Shown here piece after piece: positions 6,978 to 12,100 of a DNA stretch of 12,100 nucleotides (within the stretch, counting starts at the first letter, position 1; each line of letters opens with the position of its first letter). The notes below the pieces were generated by a model, which was not told where the DNA came from, made no database searches, and worked only from the letters and a program-made list of their open reading frames with translations. The stretch is taken from positions 1 to 12,100 of the forward strand of contig CAMLMI010000121.1 of assembly GCA_946480965.1 (NCBI GenBank). The letters run 5' to 3'. This DNA comes from an uncultured Verrucomicrobiales bacterium. GTDB lineage: Bacteria; Verrucomicrobiota; Verrucomicrobiae; Limisphaerales; CANJSG01. The position numbers and the translations under genes were made by a program.

Positions 6978-8144
6978 ATGAAGCGTCCCACTGCCAAACT
7001 CCTTTCGACCGTCGGCGGTCTTCTCGCCGCCTGCCTGCTTCTCCCCGGTTGCGGCGAATCCGGAAGCTCCTCCGCTCCCGCCGGCGACACGATCAAGGTC
7101 GGCCAGTTCGCTTCCTTGACCGGCAGCGAGGCGACCTTCGGCGTCTCCTCCGATGAAGGCACCCGCCTCGCCATCGACGAGGTCAACGCCGCCGGGGGCG
7201 TGCTGGGCAAGAAGATCGAGCTCCTGACCGAGGACAACCGTTCCACCGCCGGCGAATCCGCCACCATCGTCAAAAAGTTCACCAGCCGCGACAAGGTCGT
7301 CGCTGTGCTGGGCGAAGTTGCCTCCGGCCGTTCCCTTGAAGCCGCCCCCATCTGCCAGGCCGCCGGCATCCCGATGATCTCCCCGTCCTCGACCAATCCC
7401 AAAGTGACCGAGGTCGGCGACTACATCTTCCGCGCCTGCTTCATCGATCCGTTCCAGGGCAAGCTGCTGGCGAACTTCGCCACCGGCACGCTCAAGGCGA
7501 AGAAAGTTTCCGTGCTCACGGATGTCGCCTCCGCCTACAGCGTCGGCCTGGGCCAGTTCTTCAAGGAGTCGTTCGTCGCTGCGGGCGGCGAGATCGTTTC
7601 CGAGCAGAAATACGCCTCCAAGGACAAGGACTTCAAAGCCCAGCTCACCGCCATCAAGGCCCAGAACCCCGACGCCATCTGCGTGCCCGGCTACTACACC
7701 GAGGCCGGCTTGATCGTGAAGCAGGCCCGCGAACTCGGCATCACCGTCCCGCTCTTCGGCGGCGACGGTTGGGAAGCGCCCGAGCTGATCCAGATCGCCG
7801 GCGGCGAGGCGCTCAAGAACACCTTCTATTCCACCCACTTCTCCCCCGCGCAGGAAACCCCGGCCGCCAAAAAGTTCGTGGAAGCCTACAAGGCGAAATA
7901 CGCGGGCAAGGTGCCGGACGCCATGGCCGCCCTCGGCTACGACTCGACGATGGCGCTGGTCGAGGCGATCAAGAAGGCGGGTTCCGCCGAGCCCGCCAAG
8001 ATCAAGGACGCCCTCGCCACCACCGACTTCGAAGGCGTGACCGGCCGGACCAAGCTCGACGCCAAGCGCGACGCCACCAAACCCGCCGTCATTATCACGG
8101 TGGAGAACAACCAGTTCAAATTCCTCCAGACGGTCGAGCCCTGA
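6978..8144 (+). CDS. livK: Branched-chain amino acid / amide ABC transporter substrate-binding lipoprotein
   Basis: This is the 388-residue periplasmic receptor of a HAAT-family ABC importer, with a type I periplasmic-binding-protein fold (Peripla_BP_6). It has a lipoprotein signal, LLAACLLLPGCG, with Cys25 as the likely lipidated residue, then a Ser/Ala-rich linker. Mature features are IKVGQFASLTGSEATFG (39-55), LAIDEVNAAGGVLGKKIELL (64-83) and the ligand-binding loop region VLGEVASGRSLEAAPICQ (110-127) followed by ISPSSTNPKV. These are typical of LivK/LivJ and related receptors for amino acids, urea or short amides. The exact ligand cannot be read from sequence. ATG 6978 follows an A-rich stretch without a Shine-Dalgarno and gives a proper lipoprotein signal. 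It heads the operon, though an antitoxin/toxin pair separates it from livH. Confidence 0.9.
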   Translation: MKRPTAKLLSTVGGLLAACLLLPGCGESGSSSAPAGDTIKVGQFASLTGSEATFGVSSDEGTRLAIDEVNAAGGVLGKKIELLTEDNRSTAGESATIVKKFTSRDKVVAVLGEVASGRSLEAAPICQAAGIPMISPSSTNPKVTEVGDYIFRACFIDPFQGKLLANFATGTLKAKKVSVLTDVASAYSVGLGQFFKESFVAAGGEIVSEQKYASKDKDFKAQLTAIKAQNPDAICVPGYYTEAGLIVKQARELGITVPLFGGDGWEAPELIQIAGGEALKNTFYSTHFSPAQETPAAKKFVEAYKAKYAGKVPDAMAALGYDSTMALVEAIKKAGSAEPAKIKDALATTDFEGVTGRTKLDAKRDATKPAVIITVENNQFKFLQTVEP

Positions 8145-8157
8145 TCGAGCTGGGGCA

Positions 8158-8187
8158 TTGAGCAAGCTCGCCGTTGTTTGCTAGGTT
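8158..8187 (+). promoter_or_regulatory. Candidate promoter of the antitoxin/toxin pair
   Basis: TTGAGC (8158-8163) and TAGGTT (8182-8187), the latter preceded by a TGC extended -10, are 18 bp apart. The predicted start of transcription falls on or next to the ATG at 8194, which would make the antitoxin mRNA leaderless or nearly so. The block CTAGGTTCCCGCCATG resembles the one before the gene at 705. Confidence 0.35.
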
Positions 8188-8193
8188 CCCGCC

Positions 8194-8394
8194 ATGAAGA
8201 CGCAATCCATCACGGTCGAACTCCCCGAAGACCTCGTGGAGAAGCTCCGCGCCTACGTGGCCGACGGCTGGGCCGCCAGCCCGGACGCCGTGATCGCCGA
8301 GGCGACCAGCCGCTATCTCTGGTCGCACCGGCCCGAGGTGCTGGAGAAGATGTTCATGGAAGACGTCGAATGGGGGCTGCGTGGCGGCAAATGA
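8194..8394 (+). CDS. Putative ribbon-helix-helix antitoxin of a PIN toxin pair
   Basis: This is a 66-residue protein. The start SITVELPEDLVEKLRAYVA (5-23) followed by ASPDAVIAEATSRYLW has the strand-helix-helix pattern of a ribbon-helix-helix DNA-binding domain, as in VapB/CopG/ParD-type antitoxins. The C-terminal tail (about 46-66, acidic and aromatic) would be the part that wraps the toxin. Its stop (8392-8394) overlaps the start of the PIN-domain gene by 14 bp, the arrangement usual for antitoxin-toxin pairs. By analogy with the family, it would bind its own promoter together with the toxin. The RHH assignment rests on pattern, not on a profile search. Confidence 0.72.
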   Translation: MKTQSITVELPEDLVEKLRAYVADGWAASPDAVIAEATSRYLWSHRPEVLEKMFMEDVEWGLRGGK

Positions 8395-8899
8395 GCACCG
8401 CCTTGTCCTGCTGGACGCAGGGCCCCTGATCCACCTGGACGAATTGGGAGAGCTTCCATTGTTCGGCCTGTTCGAAGAAGTCCTGATCCCACGTGAAGTC
8501 TGGCAGGAATGCCTCCAGCATCGTCCCCAGGTGGAATTGAAGTCCGTTCCCCATGCCACCTTGCTGGACGACGCCCCCGCGCCATCGAACCGGTTGGCCG
8601 AGGAGATCCAGCGCGCCAACTTGGGCCGGGGTGAAAGCGCCGCCTTGGCCTGGCTCGAAAAATTTGGCCGAGGAACCCTGGCTTCAGACGATCTCGCGGC
8701 CCGCAGAGTGGCCACCTACAGCGGGCATCCGGTCGTCGGCACCCTCGGCATTCTGGTGGAGAGCGTCGTCGTGGGTCTTCGCTCCGAGCTCCATGTCGAG
8801 CAACTGGTGCTGAATCTGCGCTCCCGGTCTTCCCTCCATGTCTCCGACGCCTTGATCGCCCGCGTGGTCGCGTCGTTGGCCACCTTGCCCTCCCGATGA
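8381..8899 (+). CDS. PIN-domain toxin (DUF3368-like), probable ribonuclease
   Basis: This 172-residue PIN-domain protein would be the RNase toxin of the pair. Expected acidic residues are in place: D12 in VLLDAGPLIHLDEL (9-22), E85 in LGRGESAALAWLEK (81-94), and D103/D104 in ASDDLAARRVA (101-111). The following HPVVGTLGILVESVVVGL (116-133) and the closing VSDALIARVV (154-163) are the layout of DUF3368 proteins, which resemble VapC. The start is GTG 8381, inside the antitoxin gene, with a G-rich GGGGG run 6-10 bases upstream as a possible ribosome site. No better start exists in frame before the first PIN strand. The stop TGA (8897-8899) overlaps the livH ATG. All catalytic positions seem intact, so it is probably active. 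The RNA target is unknown. Confidence 0.75.
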   Translation: MAANEHRLVLLDAGPLIHLDELGELPLFGLFEEVLIPREVWQECLQHRPQVELKSVPHATLLDDAPAPSNRLAEEIQRANLGRGESAALAWLEKFGRGTLASDDLAARRVATYSGHPVVGTLGILVESVVVGLRSELHVEQLVLNLRSRSSLHVSDALIARVVASLATLPSR

Positions 8900-9801
8900 C
8901 CGAACTCCTCCAACAGCTCATCAACGGCCTCTCGCTCGGAGCGATCTACGCGCTCATCGCGTTGGGCTACACGATGGTCTATGGAGTCCTCCGCTTCATC
9001 AACTTCGCCCACAGCGACGTCTTCATGATCGGTGCGTTCGTCGGCTGGGCGGCGGTGGAGCATTGGGGCTTTCCGCACGGCAGCATCGGCGGCGGACTGC
9101 TCGTGCTCGCGACGGCGATGGCCGTCTGCGCGCTGCTCGGCATGGCCATCGAGAAGCTCGCCTACAAGCCCCTCCGCGGCCGTTCCACCCTCACCGTGTT
9201 GATCACCGCCATCGGGGTGTCGCTGCTGATCCAGAACGTCGCCCAGAACAGCAAGATCGGCTTCGGTCCCAACCCCAAGGCCTATCCGCAGGTCTTCCCC
9301 GTCAAGCAGCTCCAGTTCGGCGACCTGACCCTCTCCAGCAACCAGCTCGTGGTCATCGCCGTGGCCACCGTGCTCCTCGGCTTCCTCTATTGGATCGTCC
9401 ACCGCACCCGCATCGGCACCGCCATGCGCGCGCTGTCCTTCAACGCCACCGCCGCCTCGCTGGTCGGCATCAACAACAACGCCGTCATCTCCTTCACCTT
9501 CGCCCTCGGCTCCGCGATGGCCGGCGCGGGCGGCGTGCTCTACGCGATGAACTACCCGAGCATCGACCCGCTGATGGGCACCCTGCCCGGCCTGAAGGCC
9601 TTCGTCGCCGCCGTGCTCGGCGGCATCGGCAATCTCCCCGGCGCGGCGCTGGGCGGCCTGCTCATCGGACTGATCGAGACCTTCGTCTCCGGCACCCGAC
9701 TCTCCACCTACCGCGACGCCATCGCCTTCGGCATCCTCATCCTGATCCTGCTCTTCCGCCCGGCGGGGCTGCTGGGGAAACTGAAGATCGAGAAAGTCTA
9801 G
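8896..9801 (+). CDS. livH: Branched-chain amino acid ABC transporter permease LivH
   Basis: This is the 301-residue inner-membrane permease of the HAAT importer. The N-terminus NGLSLGAIYALIALGYTMVY followed by GVLRFINFAHSDVFMIGAF is the classic LivH start. The cytoplasmic coupling segment TRIGTAMRALSFNATAASLV (about 171-190) and the end, GILILILLFRPAGLLG, are also typical. About eight hydrophobic segments are expected and seen, and the length is normal. The ATG overlaps the toxin stop as ATGA (8896-8899), with no Shine-Dalgarno upstream, so livH translation is probably coupled to that of the toxin gene. Downstream, 144 bp containing an inverted repeat separate it from livM, unlike the tight spacing seen in most liv operons. 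Substrate range follows LivK and is not visible here. Confidence 0.92.
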   Translation: MTELLQQLINGLSLGAIYALIALGYTMVYGVLRFINFAHSDVFMIGAFVGWAAVEHWGFPHGSIGGGLLVLATAMAVCALLGMAIEKLAYKPLRGRSTLTVLITAIGVSLLIQNVAQNSKIGFGPNPKAYPQVFPVKQLQFGDLTLSSNQLVVIAVATVLLGFLYWIVHRTRIGTAMRALSFNATAASLVGINNNAVISFTFALGSAMAGAGGVLYAMNYPSIDPLMGTLPGLKAFVAAVLGGIGNLPGAALGGLLIGLIETFVSGTRLSTYRDAIAFGILILILLFRPAGLLGKLKIEKV

Positions 9802-9802
9802 C

Positions 9803-9937
9803 AACCACAGATGAACACGGATGCACACAGATTGGGCCAAAACAGAACGACCATGCCAAAGGTCGCCTTGAGTCCTTGTCTCGTGCCCGGCAGAGAGCCG
9901 GTTTCCTATCTGTGTTCATCTGTGTCCATCTGTGGTT
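9803..9937. repeat. Inverted repeat with 10-bp internal periodicity between livH and livM
   Basis: The left arm (9803-9832, starts AACCACAGATGAACACGGAT) and the right arm (9908-9937, ends CATCTGTGGTT) are complementary at 27 of 30 positions, with a 75-nt loop. Each arm is itself about three copies of a 10-mer close to AACACAGATG. The element fills the livH-livM gap and would fold into a stable hairpin in the operon mRNA. I know similar intergenic sequences from environmental bacterial genomes; copy number in this genome is not visible here. Confidence 0.85.
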
Positions 9938-9945
9938 AGAGTCCC

Positions 9946-11295
9946 ATGCTCCCCCGCTCCCAACTCTGGCTCCTCGCCGCGCTCGCCCTCGCCGCCGGGG
10001 TCTCGGCGTTCTCCGGCCGGATGGACGCCTATCTGCTCGACGTCGCGATGGGCGCGGGCATCGCGATCGTCTTGGCGTCGAGCCTCAATCTGATCAACGG
10101 CTTCACCGGCCAGTTCTCCCTCGGCCACGCGGGCTTCATGGCGGTTGGCGCCTATACTTCGGCGCTCGTGACCACAACGCTTGGGCCGAAGCTCGGCTGG
10201 TCCGGCCCGCTCCAAGCTTGGCTGCTGTTCCCCGCTTCGTTGCTGGTGGGCGGGTTGTTGGCAGCGGTGGCGGGCTTCGCCATCGGCGCGCCCTCCCTGC
10301 GGTTGAAGGGCGACTACCTCGCCATCGTCACCCTCGGCTTCGGCGAGATCATCAAGGTGGTGCTGCAAAACGTCGAAGCCGTCGGCGGCGCGCGCGGATT
10401 CACCGGCGTGCCCAGCCACACGAATCTCTTTTGGACCTTCGGCGCGGCGGCGGTGACGGTCTATGTCGTGTGGGCCATGGTGAACTCCACCTTCGGCCGG
10501 GGCTTCCTGGCGGTGGCGGACGACGAGGTGGCGGCGGAGGCGATGGGCCTGAACACCACCCGCTACAAGATCACCGCCTTCATGGTCGGCTCCTTCTTCG
10601 CCGGAGTGGCGGGCGGCCTCTACGCCCACCTGAAAGGCTACCTGAACCCCAGCGGCTTCGACTTCACCCGCAGCATCGAGATCGTCGTCATGGTCATCCT
10701 CGGCGGCATGGGCAAACACGTCGGCGTCATTCTAGCAGCCGCCTTTTTGACTGTTGTCCAAGAGCCCCTTCGAGAACTGGGAGACTTCAGGATGATTCTC
10801 TACGCCGTTTTGCTGTGCGAGTTGATGTTGGCTCGAAACGCCTCGCCTTCTTCCGCCCCCTTCATTTCACACATGCTGAATTGGACCGGGACCATCAGCC
10901 GAAAAGGTTTTGCGCTCGGTTGGCTAGTCCTGATGTGCGTCCAGCTCGCAGGAAGAGGTTTGGAGTTGGTTCTGGCTCACTTTGGCCAGCGCGGATCGGC
11001 GGGAGACGTCTCAATTCTCGTGGCCCTTTCCTGTTTGGTCCCTCTCTACTCTCTAGTTTCAAAGCGTATTCGGGATCTGGGCTGGAACCAGTGGTCGTTT
11101 CCGGTGCTTAGCGTGCTGTCTGTAGATTTCGTCCTCCTCGGAATGTTTCTTCTCAAAATCGGCGTCCGATCATCATTGCCGCTGCTCGTGGCCCTCTCGG
11201 TGAATTCAGTGTTTCTAGGAATCCTTCTCTTCAAGAAAGGCGTAGCCCCAACCAGCATCATGTCGCGCAGAGTTGCGCAAACGGTGACGGAGTAA
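9946..11295 (+). CDS. livM: Branched-chain amino acid ABC transporter permease LivM fused to a DUF805-like tail
   Basis: This is a 449-residue membrane protein. Residues about 1-297 are a LivM permease: AIVLASSLNLINGFTGQFSL (40-59), HAGFMAVGAY (61-70), LRLKGDYLAIVTLGFGEI (118-135), GLNTTRYKITAFMVGSFFAG (201-220), ILGGMGKHVGVILAAAFLTV (251-270), FRMILYAVLL (281-290). Where LivM normally ends in an RPQGL-like motif, this protein reads MLARNASPSSAP and goes on for 150 residues. M310 begins a DUF805-like stretch, LNWTGTISRKGFALGW (311-326), with KRIRDLGWNQW (373-383). The tail has about four hydrophobic segments, including a 26-residue tandem repeat (385-436). DNA from about 10730 to 11295 is about 50% GC, against about 73% in the body and in livG. 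The tail may have come by recombination. The permease core appears complete, so transport is probably kept; the tail's role is unknown. Confidence 0.85.
   Translation: MLPRSQLWLLAALALAAGVSAFSGRMDAYLLDVAMGAGIAIVLASSLNLINGFTGQFSLGHAGFMAVGAYTSALVTTTLGPKLGWSGPLQAWLLFPASLLVGGLLAAVAGFAIGAPSLRLKGDYLAIVTLGFGEIIKVVLQNVEAVGGARGFTGVPSHTNLFWTFGAAAVTVYVVWAMVNSTFGRGFLAVADDEVAAEAMGLNTTRYKITAFMVGSFFAGVAGGLYAHLKGYLNPSGFDFTRSIEIVVMVILGGMGKHVGVILAAAFLTVVQEPLRELGDFRMILYAVLLCELMLARNASPSSAPFISHMLNWTGTISRKGFALGWLVLMCVQLAGRGLELVLAHFGQRGSAGDVSILVALSCLVPLYSLVSKRIRDLGWNQWSFPVLSVLSVDFVLLGMFLLKIGVRSSLPLLVALSVNSVFLGILLFKKGVAPTSIMSRRVAQTVTE
11098..11253 (+). repeat. 78-bp tandem duplication encoding a hydrophobic 26-residue repeat
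   Basis: Codons for residues 385-410 and 411-436 of the fused LivM are two diverged copies. Copy one includes LSVDFVLLGMFLLKIGV and copy two LSVNSVFLGILLFKKGV. About 12 of 26 residues are identical and most others conservative; the DNA is visibly similar too. Each copy could span the membrane once. Confidence 0.75.
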
Positions 11296-11311
11296 ACCTT
11301 GCCTGCCGCTG

Positions 11312-12082
11312 ATGACTCCTCTTCTCCAACTCGACCGCGTCACCATCCGCTTCGGCGGCCTCACCGCCGTGTCCGAGGTCTCGGCGACCATCGGCGACGG
11401 CGAACTGGTCGGCCTGATCGGCCCCAACGGCGCGGGCAAGACCACGGTGTTCAACATGATCACCGGCGTCTATCAGCCCACCGAAGGCGCGATCTCCTTC
11501 GCCGGCCAGCCCACCGCCCGGCTCAAGCCCTTCGAGATCACCGCGCGCGGCATCGCCCGCACCTTCCAGAACATCCGGCTCTTTCCCAGCCTGTCGGTCT
11601 TCGACAACGTCCGCGTCGCCTTCCACCTCCACCTGAACCACGACTCGGTCCACTCCCTGACCCGGGGCAAGAAGTTCCGCGCCGAGGAAACGGAACTGGA
11701 GCAACGCACCAAGGAGCTGCTCGACATCTTCAACCTCTACCGCCTGCGCGACGAAGACGCGAAGTGCCTGCCCTACGGCGACCAGCGCCGCCTGGAAATC
11801 GTCCGTGCCCTCGCGACCAAGCCCAAGCTCCTCCTCCTCGACGAACCCGCCGCCGGCATGAACCCGGCGGAGAAAGCCGAGCTGATGAAGCTCATCCGCT
11901 TCATCCAGGAGAAGTTCCAGCTCGCCATCCTCTTGGTCGAACACGACATGAAAGTCGTCATGGGCATCTGCCAACGCATCCACGTCCTCGAATACGGCCG
12001 GAAGATCGCCGAAGGCACGCCGGAGGAAGTGCGGAAGAATCCGGCCGTGATCGCCGCCTATCTTGGAAAGGAGCACGCCTAG
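11312..12082 (+). CDS. livG: Branched-chain amino acid ABC transporter ATP-binding protein LivG
   Basis: This is one of the two ATPase subunits of the HAAT importer, 256 residues, normal length. Walker A is GPNGAGKTT (37-45), the Q-loop Gln is Q86 in TFQNIRLFP, the signature is the variant LPYGDQ (153-158) typical of LivG-like proteins in place of LSGGQ, Walker B is LLLLDEP (173-179) with catalytic E178, and the switch His is H211 in VEHDM. The helical insert HLNHDSVHSL...EETELEQRTKELL (108-137) and the end EGTPEEVRKNPAVIAAYLG (234-252) distinguish LivG from LivF. It starts 16 bp after the livM stop, without a Shine-Dalgarno, and ends 2 bp before livF. GC returns to about 73% here, sharply unlike the livM tail. 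Confidence 0.95.
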   Translation: MTPLLQLDRVTIRFGGLTAVSEVSATIGDGELVGLIGPNGAGKTTVFNMITGVYQPTEGAISFAGQPTARLKPFEITARGIARTFQNIRLFPSLSVFDNVRVAFHLHLNHDSVHSLTRGKKFRAEETELEQRTKELLDIFNLYRLRDEDAKCLPYGDQRRLEIVRALATKPKLLLLDEPAAGMNPAEKAELMKLIRFIQEKFQLAILLVEHDMKVVMGICQRIHVLEYGRKIAEGTPEEVRKNPAVIAAYLGKEHA

Positions 12083-12084
12083 CC

Positions 12085-12100
12085 ATGTTGGAGATCCAGA
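12085..12100 (+). CDS. livF: Start of LivF, second ATP-binding subunit (runs off the window)
   Basis: Only ATG and four more codons are visible (MLEIQ), the usual opening of LivF. It begins 2 bp after the livG stop and, unusually for this window, has a good Shine-Dalgarno, AAAGGAG (12067-12073), 11 nt upstream inside livG. Identity rests on this context and on the operon needing a second ATPase. Confidence 0.7.

Noticed and set aside
8145..8193. Terminator after livK (GAGCT ... AGCTC).
   Set aside because: A 5-bp stem with a large loop and no T tract is too weak to call.
9803..9937. Insertion sequence or CRISPR repeat between livH and livM.
   Set aside because: There is no transposase frame, the repeats are inverted rather than regularly spaced with unique spacers, and no cas genes are near.

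Overview
The window is a stretch of a high-GC bacterial chromosome, roughly two thirds G+C in most coding parts. It most likely comes from the phylum Verrucomicrobiota, perhaps near Pedosphaera/Limisphaerales. The reasons are: a PQQ-like propeller protein beside a secreted ThuA-domain protein, a Tat-exported PhoD-like phosphatase and a GH39-type glycosidase; intergenic inverted repeats of the AACCACAGATGAACACGGATG kind that I associate with genomes of this group; and starts that mostly lack a Shine-Dalgarno sequence. The taxonomic call is an inference from gene content, since no marker gene is present.

Left part (1-5000), a mosaic of single genes: the 3' part of a PQQ-like beta-propeller gene (+) whose 5' end is broken near base 50; a secreted ThuA-domain protein (+); a long imperfect hairpin repeat; a convergent PhoD-like phosphatase (-); tRNA-Leu(TAG) (-); and a CLC-type anion transporter (+) with a non-canonical filter sequence.

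Middle (5000-6980): a secreted GH39-like glycoside hydrolase (-), with a probable frameshifted remnant of another gene just upstream of it, then a short divergent promoter region.

Right part (6978-12100): a complete branched-chain amino acid / amide type (HAAT) ABC transporter operon, all on +, in the order livK, livH, livM, livG, livF (livF runs off the window). Three things interrupt the usual layout. An antitoxin/PIN-toxin pair sits between livK and livH, and its toxin stop overlaps the livH start as ATGA. A 10-bp-periodic inverted repeat separates livH from livM. The livM gene continues, without a stop, into a low-GC (about 50%, against about 73% nearby) DUF805-like membrane tail that contains a 26-residue tandem duplication. 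LivK would capture the substrate, LivH and LivM form the membrane channel, and LivG and LivF hydrolyse ATP.

I found no CRISPR array, no complete insertion sequence, no rRNA and no replication origin.
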